Assembly: GCF_028554725.1 (NCBI RefSeq)
Contig: NC_071668.1
Location: 2,666,001-2,730,000 of the forward strand
Direction: 5' to 3'
DNA from: Zeugodacus cucurbitae
Lineage: Eukaryota; Arthropoda; Insecta; Diptera; Tephritidae
Length of the DNA: 64,000 bases
In this document: positions 33,241 through 46,482 of the stretch, one piece after another
Position numbering within the stretch: position 1 is the stretch's first letter
Layout of the letters: the number at the start of each line of letters is the position of its first letter
Translations under genes and position numbers: made by a program
Notes under the pieces: model-generated
What the model was told of the DNA's origin: nothing
The model's input: the letters and a program-made list of their open reading frames with translations, nothing else
The model's database searches: none

Positions 33241-36200
33241 ATAAAATAATTTAGGAGATTGCTTCTGCCGCCACAACAAAAATAATAATCAAATTATATA
33301 TCTATAACTATTTAAATCTACATTGTTGTTGTACTCTAATGCAATAGCAAATATCATCGCATATATCAGTTGCCACGTGTCTTGTTTTATTTTTTCATCA
33401 TTTTTCCCTCCCCACTTTAAGCGCCACGTTTTGTCTATTCTAATTATTCTAGCGTTATTCATTTTTATTTGTCATTATTCTATTTTATCTGATTTTTTTT
33501 ACGTATTTATTTCTGTTTATCTTTTTCAATTTTCGTTTGGCTATAAATTATCTTTGCGACACACGAGCGACGCGGCAACGCTGACGAAGAAATCTGTGCG
33601 GGCAATAAATTAAATTTATGTGCCTGCTTAGGCCACAAAATCATTACGATTACGAGCAATTTTATCATTTTACTGTTATTTAAATATGATGTCGGTATGC
33701 GGCAGCCAACCGCTGCCAAACGAACGAACAGCAGCAACGAATAACGGTAACAAGTAGCCGTTCAAGTAGCCACTTTTATTGTGTCCTCTTATCCTGTGGG
33801 TAATTAAAATGAGCACTGCATTGTCTTGTGGCGTTGGCCAGCAAATTAAAAGTGTAAATGAAGCACGATTGGTAGGCCGATTGCTCGCTCCCTCGCATTC
33901 GACGACAGCGGCGCCGTTTAATGTGTTTGACATTAAAAGCACTTAATTTGATTTGTGCGATATGAAATGTAATGATATATCGGCCACTGAGAGTGTGTCT
34001 GTGTGAAATATATGAGTGACTCGTGCTCGTGGCAGTAAATTGGTAAAAATGAGATAAATTAAGAAAGAAATTAATGTCGAGCACCTGAAGTCAAGTCAGC
34101 TCATTTAAAAAAAATATATAAAATTGTGGTAATAATATTCAATATTAATTGTGAGCGTAAAGTCCATTAAAGATTATATGTATTTTAATGTAATGTCTTT
34201 TAATATAATTTAGTGTAGAAAAATGTGACTTTAATATTAAATTTACATAATTTTAAAGTTTTTTATTAAATTTAATTTTTTTATATTTTTTTTTAATTTT
34301 TGTTCGAAAATTAGAAGACAAAATTTATAATATTTACAGTTCGGCTTCCAAAATTTAAGCGCATTTCTTATAGTGCGATAAAAATTAGCTTACTGAAGAA
34401 TGGCTTCAGCTCTTTCCTTTATCGCCAGTTAATAAAATGCCGGCGCTCACGCAGCAAAAATATCGACAAGCACAACCGTTTCCGGTACAGCCTTCGCGCT
34501 TGAGGCCAACGAATGCCAGTAAATTTGGAAGAGCGCGAGCGGGAGCGCATAAATATTGCCGTTGACTCAAAACGCCCACTTCGCTTATTGACGTCTGCTG
34601 CTTGGCACAGCCTTGCCGCTGACGATGGCGATGACGTACATGTATTTACATAAAAAACCGCAAGTGTTTACAAAACGGATTCATTCATTTCGCAGGAGTG
34701 CCAGTCAAACAAGGCGACGCCGCAGCGCAGGTATGCAAAGCGGAATGTATGTATGTATGGGTGTCCGTGTGTGCGAGTGAATGCTAAACAAACCGGCAAA
34801 GAAATAGATAAACAAATGAGCTGAGACATAAACATAGCCATATACGCATAAACACTACCAACAGCGCAGCCGTCAAGCCGGATATTTTTCGTCCAAAACA
34901 ACAACACAACAACAACAAAAACTACATGAAGACTCAAAAAAAAAGACAGCGCTAACTTGCAGACGCAACGCTTTCTTTTTATAAACGCCGAGGCATGCGG
35001 ATGTGCCGCGCAACAAATACAAAAATATCAGCATAACAACAACAAATGCGAGAATAAAACAAAAATGTCGCTCAAATGTGGCGTCAAAGCCAAAGGACAA
35101 ACATGCAGTCCAGCGATGTCAGCTGCGGTCGAGCGTGTGTGCTGGCAGTGAAATTTAGCTCAATATGAGCGCCCTGACACCGCCCTCGCCCTTGGCACTT
35201 ATCGCCCACACATCAAATGGAGCAACTTATAATTTTTCATCAGGGGATTATTATTAACCGCACGCAGAGTGAGAATGTAGAAAATGAACGGTAAATTTTG
35301 GTTGACATTTCTGCGGCGCTCACTCTTCCTGCTTCCGCCTTACACGGGGGAGTTCAATGGCATACAGTTTAATATTATAAATATGTAATTCATATATGAA
35401 GGTTTCTGGGTATGTGTGTGTGATTAAGGAAATCAATTTAAGTTCTCTGCAAATACAAGCGCAACACACAGCGCTACGTTTGACGTTGAAAGCACAAACT
35501 TTTTGTGCATTTTTAAGGCGCTGCGCTGATTTCGTGAGCGCCTTCTCCAATTTTTTTTTTTTATTTCCTATTTAAGTCTTTGTCTTCATTTTACGAATTT
35601 CTTTTTTAGTGTGCATGCATCTCATTTTTCTTCTTCTTCCGCTTCTGCGTTTTCTTAAGTTTTTGCCTTTATAATTGCTGGGATGCGGTGATTCGTTTGG
35701 TTTGATCTTCTCCTTTTTATCGTTTGCCAACCATTTATGGCGTTTACTCTGCTTCTCCGCGCTCATCTCGCAGTGCCAGCGCATAATTTTGCTTGTCGCC
35801 GACATGTCCTTGACAGAAGTGCTCGACGCCGCGTTGTCACTGCGCGCGGCGTATGTGAGGCAGGGTGCGCGGATTGTGCATTTCAAAGCTTTTTGCGGCG
35901 CGCACACTCAAACAGTCACTCACTGGTGGCGGTGGTGGTGTGCAATTATTATGTGCGCATATGATTACACACATTCCGCTTTGTAAGTTATTTTTGCCAA
36001 CGTTTGCGCACTTGAACGCCTTCATCGCCGCTGCCGCCGCTCTCTAGTGTATGCTTAATAAGCCAAATAAACTCTGGCGCCGTGGTGCACAAATAAATTT
36101 CGGGCGTCTACTTAACACACACACACACACATATGCAATCATATATATTTTTTTTTATATGCGAGCGCTTGACAAGCTTTTGTGTGTGCGCAGCAATCAG

Positions 36201-37185
36201 CGCAGCCACGCAGACAAAAAAGCTACGCTGCATAAAATCCGCGCAAAAAGTTTGAGGAAAAGAAAAAATATGAAATGCCAAACTAAAAACAAAAGCAAAC
36301 ACAAAACACAAATGAAAAGCCGCAAATGCGCGCATATGTATAATACAAAATTGTGTGTGCGAATTCGGTGACGGTGGCTTTATGAAATATTACTCGCCTG
36401 CCTTGACACAGCACACAAGCGCACGCACACACCCACATAATGACAAATTGACATTTGCTTTGCATTGTCGACTTCCTTTTATTTGCCACACAAACTTGTT
36501 GTTGTTGCATTTTTTGCTTCGCGTTCTTTGTGGCACGCCCTTTTCTATTACGACATTCTTCGTCTGCAAGTTAGTAGGCACTTTGCGCGTCATGAAGGCA
36601 CTTATGTCACAAATTCTTAAGCAATTTATATGCATAAAAGCCTCAATTATTCTTCACGCTCTCGCTTTCTCGACTTTCTTCGCCGCCTCATTTGGCAGTA
36701 GAGTCGCTTGCGTAGAGTGCTGCGCTGGCGTCCATGCGGCTACGAACGCTTTCTTTTGTACTAACTACACTCCGCTTTGTCGGCGTTGCTTCTTGCTTAC
36801 AATTGTGCCTTCCTTGCCATTCAATCCGGTATTAATTCAGCACAATCCATTCCGTTTATTTGGGTGTTGATTTGCGTGCGAAAATGTAACTAAGACTAAT
36901 TGGCTGCAGCGCACATAAATTATGTATTTATACCGAATTGCTGAGCGCCTTGTCTGCGCTTTGACTCCGTGGTCTTTCTGGTAGTTCGTAGTACTCACTC
37001 ACAACTTTGTTGACTTTTTGAGTGTCAAAGAACTGTGTTAAATTAACGCATTGCGAGCGTTAAATTGCAGCAATTGGTTGGGTTGGACCCGATGATGGAT
37101 TCAGCGTAATCCGTTATTGCATGTGGGCGGTATGTGGATTATGAGCGCCATGATTTTTGGTCAAATTAAGCTATTAGTTTTTAGG
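33241..37185. other. Non-coding DNA, no gene supported
   Basis: AT-rich stretches alternate with GC-richer ones (34430-34640, 35680-36060). Simple repeats include (AAC)n near 34903, (CA)n at 36115-36130 and poly-T near 35550. Open frames overlap on both strands and lack recognisable motifs. Confidence 0.45.
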
Positions 37186-37980
37186 CAGGTAGGCGATCAC
37201 TAAATCGATGTTCTAAAATGGTAATAGGGGAATAGGGGAAGCAGAATAGAGGAACTGCTACTCAATTTCATCTACCGTAGAGCCGCTCCATCGTAATTAT
37301 ATTTGAGGAGACTGGACTCCATAAGGCTACATAAATCATGTGGCTCTATATAGAGATCTATTATTACGAAGTGTTTGCCTCATTTCAATAGAGACCGCTG
37401 CTGGTACTTTAAAGTCTAGGATTTCAAATTGAATCAAATATGCCTTTAATGGGTACTCTTCTGGTAGGCTGCTGTTCCCAAAGAGAAAACTTAAGAGATT
37501 CAATGAATAGAACAGACATAGGAATAAGTGGTTCCTTACGACTAAATGGCTGAATAACCCATAGTTATTGAGAGAGACACTCCGTCAGCGAGTATTACAA
37601 TGAATAAGTATAGCGACAAAATCACAAAAAAATCCAAAAAACTTAAGAAGGAAGAAATCTCGCATCATATTCAGTTATAGAGAGCAGAAAAAAGAAGAAA
37701 CCAATATTGCGGAGAATTCTGTTAGTCACAGTACTGAGTCTGAATGCATAATCTTAGCTACTTTCGGTCGGTTTCCCAGAAAGGAAACACACGTAGAGTA
37801 TGAAAGATAGATCCTTGTGAAGCCAGGAACCCCCTCTTCATTCTATCTTCTATATCCGCTATTTCGCACGGAAAAAGTGAGACCCGAGATGTCTTCTTTG
37901 TTGATCTCGCACACCACTCGATGATAGTGAAGATACACATTCCTTAATGTCTATCGAATAGAGTAATTCTAAGTAGTTAA
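37186..37980 (-). mobile_element. Decayed fragment related to the 21 kb non-LTR remnant
   Basis: CCCAGAAAGGAAACACACGTA, then TATGAAAGATAGATCCTTGTG and AAGCCAGGAACCCCC (37775-37833) align with CCCAGAGGAAAACACGCTTAA, ATGAGAGACAGTCCTTTGTG and AAGTCAGAATCACCC (21294-21353) in the same orientation. A weaker internal similarity lies at 37465-37500. No intact protein domain remains. Confidence 0.45.
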
Positions 37981-40900
37981 GGAACTAAATAGCAAATCAA
38001 GAATAAAAAGGTCATGTGAAGGTCAAAGAAGACGTGCTAAGCATATAAAGGATCTTTAAGTGACCATGCAAATATTGAATATTGTCTCCTACATATTCAT
38101 TTTGTAATAAACACGGAAAACTAGCACGAACTAAATTCATTTCATTTCATTTATATTTACAACGCATTTCCTAACATTTTCCCCTATTCATTTCGATGTC
38201 CGCATATAACATACACTTGCATAACAGCCCCTAGTTCACTCATTATGAAGCGTACATACCAAAAATGTATTCTAAATATTCAAATGCTTTCAATAACTCA
38301 TTGGAAATGCTAAAAGCAATAGCGAAATTCCAATGACTCAATTTGGCAGTAGTAACCATTGTTGCAACAACAACAATTGCGGCAACATTTCCAAAGGCGT
38401 TGACACACCAACACACGCCTGAAAGTATGCAAATGAAAAACGCTTTTCATAAATTCAAAAGCCATTTCAGCGCAATTTGTCCAAAGCAAGCGAGCCTTAA
38501 ACAAAACCAATTCACCCCTCATATTGAAAAATATTCACAATTTTCTCAAAGATAATGGTGAATGGCGTCAAAAAGCCATCAGGCATTTGCGCAGCCACGC
38601 TCAAATAGATATTTCATTATACAACAAAAAAGAACATTTTGCAAAACATATTTCAAGCATTCGGTAATTTTCAGCAAATTTTTCATTCATAACAATTGAT
38701 TAGGAGCGCCACTTGCAACAAGCGCTTGTGGGACCCATTGAGCGTAGACCATTCGTTCGTTGGTTGAATACTGGTCAGCCATGTGGCGCGCTCCCTAAAA
38801 AAAAAAAACAAAGCGCGCCAAAGTGTAGCAGTGAAGGGTGTGCCATTTCGGAACCCTCTTCAGCTGTCACACACCGTGGACACATGGACTCAAGTAGTGG
38901 TGATCACAACAACAACAACAGCAAATGAGCAACGATATAAATCTTAAGGGCCAAATGGATTGCGATGCTTCGGTGTGACTGGCTGAAGCATTGAACCGTT
39001 GGCCAAGCGACCAAGAGACTCAAGCAGCTAAGCAGTCGGTGATCCAGTCAGTCAATCAGTTGGCCTCAGCAGCTGCCGGGGCGTCTTGCCGCCTTGATGC
39101 CATACAGCATGCCAATATGATGGAATTTTTAAATAAAATTCGCAAAATAGACAGCGCATATATTTCACTAGCGCGCATACCCACAAACACACACTTGAAG
39201 ACTGCTCGACGCCAAGCATTTGCTTTAGAACCCTTGCACTGCTGTTGCAAAATAATATTTTAGCGTACGTCCCACACGGAGCTACAAGACCGACCTCATC
39301 AACATTTGGTTGTTGGCCTGATTGTTGAACCGAAACGAATAGAATCCTTCAAAAGCCAAATGCAACAAACAAAAAAAAAAACAACAACAACAATAACATG
39401 AGTACAAAAATAACCGAGAAATATGTAAAAACAACAATGGCCAAGTAAACAAAGAAACGCACGGCGTAGTGGCGCTGCTGTCGTCTTAGCGTCTCGCAGA
39501 GGGCAACGAAGCGTCAAGCACCCGCTGTCAGTAAAAGTATTAACCCCAGCGCAGCAATAGCAAACCGAAGCCGAAAATGTAAAACAAAGCACCAACGAAA
39601 ATCACGAAAAGTATCGGCAAAAATGAAATCACAATCGAAATAGCAACAACAACAACAACAATGTAGCTGTGGCCAAAGCGGCAACTTTCACTCATGAATC
39701 ACAGTTCATAGCATACTTTTAGGTGCAATTTATATTTTTCAATAAAATAAATGGGGAGCAACGGAGCGCACTACACTTGTTAGTGCCGTTGAAAGCGGGT
39801 ATGCAGGCGGCGGCGGCTTTTGGTACTGAGTGATATTGGTTTGGTTGCTATGTATGGCCACTGGAGTGAGTGTGTTGGCTGCCAGTGGAATGTGAGTGGA
39901 GTGTGAGTGTGTTGGAGCACGCTTCACTGCGCGCAAACGTTGGCCAAATAATACTCGTGGTACCGTTATCAAACTTGCTACAAGGCAACCCACAACTTGC
40001 CATAAACCAAGCAAGGCAGCCGCACAGCCACCGCGTCCCTTTGGGGTATTAAGTAAAATATATTTCTTAATACCATTGAGTATTGAAAAGGCTGCCACAT
40101 TTGGCCCCAAGCGACGCAGACGTGCTATGTTAAAAATCCCTTGTTGCTTGTACATATGTATATATGTGTTTGATTCCTTGGCATTTTTATTTACTGTTTG
40201 CAGTCTGTGGGCAACCGATTGCCGGCGCGCTGTTATATATTTGTGGCACATTCGCAAGTATAAATGCCGAAAAATTGCTGGTTTCGAACGACGACGATTG
40301 TAGAGTGAAACCCTATTTAAGGCACAAACTCCACATGTCCTTACTCCAATCTCGACTTCCAATGCCAATTCACACGACCCACGTTTCTCACCTATTTCAT
40401 TTCGGGCGTTTTACGAGTGTGAAAAATACAGAATTTACACTTTGCTAACTGATTGATGAATGCATAAATGAACTCGCAGTCACATACCCAAACAGCTGCC
40501 AACATACTCACACTCAAATTCAGGGACACAGCTGCCTAAGCGCTGTAGAGAACTGTGCGTGCCCGAAGCGAGAGGGTATTCGGTGCGGAATCATACACAC
40601 AACCATTCACTGACAGCCATTTCGGCCATGACGAATGAAGTCACTAAACACAGCAATGAATTTGCGCGTGAATGAATGAATGGATGGGGCAGCGAGTGAG
40701 CGAGCGAATGGCGCAACTGGCATTGTCCGCGGCGTCTGTCGAGCGTTCGATCCAGATCCACTTGCAAACTCGTCGCCACGCTCACGCTGTTCTTGCCACT
40801 GTGACCCCAGTCACTACAGCTGATGATCATTTTCAATTTTATGCATTTGCGTCCCCTTCGCTGTTCAACGGTAAATTATTTACTTTACTGCTGTGTGTGT

Positions 40901-41695
40901 ATGAGTGCGAGTGGCACTCTGCTTACAGCATTTTTGTTGCTTTTCTCGCTTTTTCATCAGCATTCGATTGCTTGGTATTTGCTCGGTTCGTTGCCTTTAC
41001 ACCCTTCCTCCATCCTCCTTCTCTCATCGTTCACACAGCATTTTCCACAAATATTTCCAGCGTGTCATATTATTCGATTTGACTTGATTACGACACAATT
41101 CATTGAGTTTATTGTTATATTTAAAATATGCAAATTAGGGTATTTTCCCAACTTGAGCGCGCCACTGCCATCGCTCCCTTCACACTTCATTCTCATTTCG
41201 TTTTATGCGCTTTTAGTAACTTTCGCCATTTAAGCATACAGGCAGGCAGCGCTGCCGCAATTTGATTTCTCACACACACACACATGTGTGTCTGTACGTG
41301 TATTTGTGGTGCCAGCAAATGGAATTAGCGCCATTTTTCACATAAATACACGCAGCTCATCTAATTGGAATGATTTATCGCTGTCAGCTGCGTGAAAAAT
41401 GCGCATTTAAAAAATTGTAATTCTATTTTGATTCGGGAAAATTTAAAAAGGCGCGCTTTCGTGTGTAGAAATTTTGCGATTTTTTGGGTTCAGTGAATTC
41501 TCTTTTAATACGCTTGTAACTCGGTGAAAGCTCACTTCACGTTGCGCGCCTAAATGTATGCAATGCATATGAAGGAATGTTATATTTGGTAATCTTGAGT
41601 ATTTGGAGATTTTTTTGAAATTAATTATTATAATAGAAAAGCGTTTTAAACGCCACTTTAACATAAACTTTTAGGATTGCAATATATAATATAAG
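37981..41695. other. Non-coding DNA; one long unassigned open frame
   Basis: (AAC)n tracts occur near 38909, 39381 and 39642-39660, and an A-run at 38798. The minus-strand frame 39739-40368 is listed separately. The region is GC-richer than average without a recognised gene. Confidence 0.4.
39739..40368 (-). other. Longest unassigned open frame (209 codons)
   Basis: The frame has basic and hydrophobic segments (AAALLGLWQVVGCLVASLIT near the middle could span a membrane) and a proline stretch PPPPAYP near the C-terminus, but no family I know. A 135-codon frame overlaps it on the other strand. In 64 kb searched in six frames, one chance frame of this length in GC-richer DNA is not surprising. 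No splice or promoter signal was found. Confidence 0.12.
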
Positions 41696-42835
41696 TATAG
41701 CAGAAGGACTCGTCAATGTCCTGTAAGCTCGATTATCGAAATGCAACAAAAAATAAAAAAAAAAATTTATATTAAAAAAAAAATGAAAAAAATGTTAAAA
41801 AAATATGTATAAAAAATTTTTAAAGAAATGTTTGGAAAAAAAATTATAAGAAATAATTGGGAAAAAAACTTAAAAAAAAAATTTGAAGAAATTAAAAAAA
41901 AAATCATTTTCGAACTTTTTTCAATTTTTTTTTTTAAAAAGTTAAGTTTTTAAAAAAGTTAAAAAACAATTTAAAACAAAATTTTTGAAAAAAATTAAAA
42001 AAAAAATATTTATAAATAAAATTAAAAATTTAAAATTTTTAGAAAAAAATTTTAAAGCAAAATTTTTGAAAAAAAAAAATTGGAAAAACATTAAAAAAAA
42101 AATTTAAAAATTAAAACAAAAATAATTTTGGATTTTTTTTTATGTTGTTTTATATTTTTATAAAATATACGTAAACGTTTATTTTCGAACTGAATTCATG
42201 GAAGACGCTTTTTGAGTATATTTAATGTATGTTGAAGCAGAAGGACTCGCCAAAGTCCTGCAAAGTACTAAGCCTTAAAGTTTTTTTGTTTAACAGCGTA
42301 AGCTCAATTATCGAAATGCAACAAAAATTAAAAAAAATAAAAATAATTTAAATAATTTATAAAAAATTAAAAAAAAAAAATTTTGAAAATATATTTATAA
42401 GAATAATTGGGAAAAAATAACTTGAAAAAAAAAATATTTGAAAAATTATAAAAAAAATTTATTTTGGAACTTTTTTTAATTAAAAAAATTTTAAAATTTT
42501 TAGAAAAAAAAATTGAAAACAAAATTTTTGAAAAAAAAAATAAAAAAAAATTAAAAAAAAAAATTTAATCCATTTTAAAAAATTGAAAACAATTTTTGAA
42601 AAAAAAATATATAAAAAAATTTAAAAAATTTTAATTTTGGAACTTTTTTTAGATTGTTATATATTTTTTTAAAATATACGTGAACATTTATTTTCGAACT
42701 GAATTCCTGGAAGACTTTTTTTTATATATATATTTTTTTTTTATATATTTTTTTTAAATATACGTGAACGTTTATTTTCGAACTGAATTCCTGGAAGACT
42801 TTTTTTGAGTATATTTAATAGATATTTACTACTTA
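41696..42835. repeat. A-rich low-complexity block with local duplication
   Basis: Most of this is poly-A broken by T, with stretches of AAAATTTTT. Two anchors are repeated: GCAGAAGGACTCG...GTCCTG followed by CTCGATTATCGAAATGCAAC at 41700-41742 and again at 42237-42320, and ATACGTGAACGTTTATTTTC followed by GAACTGAATTCCTGGAAGAC at about 42168, 42676 and 42760. This implies tandem duplication of a unit of roughly 0.5 kb, with a shorter third copy of the right anchor. Confidence 0.75.
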
Positions 42836-45800
42836 TGTAATCCCTTGTATATATATTGTAAATGGCAAAATTCGTCCTTGAAAAAGGATATAACAGATTA
42901 AACGAATGCGAAGAGCCCTTCGTAAACGTAATAAAATTGTTTCTGTGGTCGTCGTAAGCCAACTTTTTTGTATTTTTTAATGAATTTTTTTAAATTATTT
43001 TTCATAAAAAATCCATTACTCGTAACCAAAAATACACAAAATATAATTATGACTATTCATAAAAATTATTTGTGATATGTTCCACGTCTGTTGCACGCGG
43101 TTCCGTCAACTCTAAACACCGTGTAAAACGTCAAATGAACAACAATAAACAACTATGCTGAAAACTCAACACTTTCAACATTGCCAAAAAGTAAAAACCC
43201 CAAACTACGTCAACTCATTTCAACAATGTGTTGCTTACACAGATTATCATATCTACGCGGCAAGTCCATAGATAGCGCAACAACCAAAAATACCAAAAAC
43301 ATTTAGATTTACTTGTGGCATAAATTTATTTACACACACACATACACGCATTCCTGCGTTTTGTTGTGTTAATGAATGCGGACTCGGACTAGCCACCCCC
43401 ACCGCTCCGTCGCTGGCTGCCTGGCTTGCAACATCATGCGGCTTGTCAATCTAAATGTCAAACTGTCATGTAGCTTGCTGTGCTGTGCTCTGAAGTGTCT
43501 GTTGTTATTGTTGTTTTGTATAGAGTTGCTATTATTATTCTATTATTATTCATTCTAGTTTTTACTTTATTCCAAAGAGTTTTTTTGTGTTTTTTTCTGT
43601 GTGTGTGTGTAACTAAAGCGCATTTTAGTTAGTTGTATGTAATTAATTTTGGTTGCTTGTCAACTACTGTGTACAACACTACTGTTGATAGCAGAGTTGC
43701 GCTGTTATTGTTGTTGTAGCTGTCATTACTTGCATTGTGTGCTATTAGTGCAGCCAGCCAATGTGTTGGTGTCAGTCAATTTGAACACTTTTTTTCTCAC
43801 ACGTTAAAAAATGAGCGAAAATAATTGTTGCGTATACGCCATGGAGTGCTGACGCGCGGAGTTTGAGGAAATGTTTATGTGCAAACAATCAACTTTCGTC
43901 GAAACTATGTGAAATATGTGACGCGCTAAAAAAATTACAGTTTGTTGTGCATGCAAAGTGAGTGCCACAACTGAGAGCGGGTTTTTTCTACGGTTTTTTT
44001 AGAAATTTATGCACTTAACTTTTTAAAACTATTTTTTACTTTGCATTATTTAAAATTTTTTCTGCTTTTTTACTAAAAAATTTCACTTATTTTGCACTAA
44101 AGACACTTTAATTTAATTTAAAGACTCTTTAAAGTCAATCTCACAGGCAATTAAGTGTTGGCTGGCGCTTATAAGCGTACTATTTCAGCTAGGCATTATT
44201 GTTTCATTGCCAATTAAGCGCGACGCCTTTGCTTTAGAGTCTATAATAACTTATAAGCGAAGCCAAGTGACACGCAAACTCACTTGTGCTGCGTTGCAGC
44301 TAAGGATTTTCATTGATAACGGTATTTTGGACTGTTAGAGAATTGCGCATTGAAGTTGCATGCAAACAAATGCGGTTGTAACGCAATTCCTAAACTAGCT
44401 TAACTGGCACAAAGCACACCTCTTTGTTCCTCATTCATGGCATTTTATGCAATTAAGAACACGAAAAGTGGCATGCCACCAACAACAAACCTAAAAAATG
44501 CATCTGGCAAGTAAATATGTCAGCTACTATGTCGAGATTATATGAGTGAGCTCTAAATTTCAAGCCGAACTTAAAAAGAATTTCAGAGCCAACTTCGGTT
44601 AAAGTAAAAATAGTAAATATTATACTTTTTAGTTCACTAACCCTCAAACTTTTTAGTACTAAGAGGTAAGAGCGAGCAACAGACCGCACTTTTTCCATAG
44701 AAAATACTTTAAAAATCGATTGTAATTATTTATCAACCTAACCTCACTCACTGATACTGCCTCACTTCCCTATAGCGCTCGATTCGACCTCTTAAAAGAC
44801 AGCAACCTTCGCTTGGCATGCAACTTATATGCAAATGGCATGCTGCAACATGTTGCAGCAAGTAAAAAGTGCAGCAATAACACGTGCGCGCGTGTCGTTG
44901 AGTAACGTGTTAATTATGACCTCATAAAAGCCACAAAGTATATGCGCGAGCAATGCGAAAAGTTACACATTTAATGTACCCAACACGCACACACATAAAC
45001 CAACAACACACTGAAACCCACTGTACACTGTATATTTATAAATAAACTTTCAGCGCTCAAAACGACATGTAATGCAAATTTCAGTTTAGCATGCTTTCAG
45101 GCGCGCACAACGAATTCAAACATTACGTATACGCCATGTACGCCGAAGGAGTAGTAACCGCCGCAAATGTGAAAGGGCAAAAACAACGTCGTTGATATGC
45201 AAATTATTTAAAAAGTATTTAAAAATACATTTTTACGCGCCTTTTCACTTTAATTTCACACAAAATTTAATGAATTTACATAAACCTACATAAGCGCCAA
45301 ATAAATTTACGGGCCATACGGGGTGAAAAAATAAAGTAAAAATGCGAAAGTAAATGCACAAATATAAAGTAGTGAAAGCCACATATACACACTCAGCGCG
45401 CATAGCTGTTGAAAAATTCAACGGCGACGCAAGCCAGCCGCCGCAGAGGTTATGCAAATATTGACATTCTCTTTGTGGCACAGCTACAAAACAAAATGTA
45501 AGAGTTGAAAGCCCGCATCACACACACACACACACACACACACAGCACATAAATGTGCTTACTCACCTCATAACTAGCTGAAAAATTATTTTATTTAGCA
45601 TATCAAAAATCCGCACAGACACACACAGGTGAGTGCGCTGAGAGGACAGACTGTGCAACACAGTATAATTACACGCTCAGGTATCGTTATAGCAGTGCAG
45701 CTCGGTTATGAATACTTGTAGTGGGCTGAACTCGTTACAAAAGTTTAATAAGCTAGAGTTATAGCAGAGATCATGTAGAATATGGATTTATCTACAAATA

Positions 45801-46482
45801 TGAAACGAACTCTTGTTCGATCTCCAGAAATATACTTCAAATGTAAGAGAGTGTATGTAAGAATGTAAGAGGGTCATTTAGTGACTTAGTGGCGCTCAAA
45901 TATCTTATTTCTTGATTTTTTTTTATTTTTTGACAATTTTTTTCTCTCCAATATACCGAGATTTTGCACCCGACTGTACCGCCTCACATGCCGGTAAGTG
46001 AATTTACATGTGAAATGCACACTATCGCTCCGAACCTCAGACGTGTTTGCAGTCATTTTGGCCGACGGCGCGCCTCACTTGTCTTGCATGGCATGGCATT
46101 GCAGCGTTGCACCGAGCAGCGTTCCCTTGTTGCTGCCGTTGGTGCCAATTAGTGCCCTTGTTAAGCACTGACCTGTAAAATTGATGAAAAATTTAAAAAC
46201 GAAAAATAGCTACAAAAAACAGCGGCGAGTGAGTTGAGTAGAGATGAGTGAAGGCAGGCATTACCTCACGTCTAACGGGCGCAAAAACATGAAATACACG
46301 CAGCTCCTGCATTTAAGCAGTAGAAAAAGCTCGCAACGAAAATGTTGAAATGAAAAATATTTATAACAAATAGAGTGAGGAAGAGAGTGGGTGTGTGTGT
46401 GTGCAGGCATGTTTGCAGCTTTACTACCACTTTCAATTATTATTATTTTTATAATATTTTAAAATTTTTTTTTTTATATTTT
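42836..46482. other. Non-coding DNA with (CA)n; one splice-like site
   Basis: (CA)n runs at 45521-45543. A zero-length junction, CACACACAG|GTGAGTG, lies at 45628/45629 and a consensus donor CCG|GTAAGTG at 45993/45994, preceded by a frame reading HPTVPPHMP. No good acceptor was found for the latter, so no exon is claimed. Confidence 0.35.

Noticed and set aside
39739..40368. A 209-codon open frame as a real gene
   Set aside because: No recognised domain, overlaps a long frame on the other strand, no start context or splice support, and one chance frame of this size is expected in this much GC-moderate sequence.
40672..41233. Overlapping 136-codon frames on the plus strand as genes
   Set aside because: Two different frames are open over the same DNA and both read as pyrimidine-rich low-complexity translation.
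41740..42160. Poly-A tails of retrotransposed genes
   Set aside because: The A-tracts are long, mixed with T and duplicated, with no transcript-like sequence on their 5' side.
45600..45640. Second recursive splice site at CACACACAG|GTGAGTG
   Set aside because: It sits in a CA-rich tract without a pyrimidine run, so the junction is likely a by-product of the simple repeat.
45949..45993. Microexon encoding HPTVPPHMP
   Set aside because: The GTAAGTG donor is excellent, but the upstream boundary would need a GAG acceptor, so I do not claim an exon.
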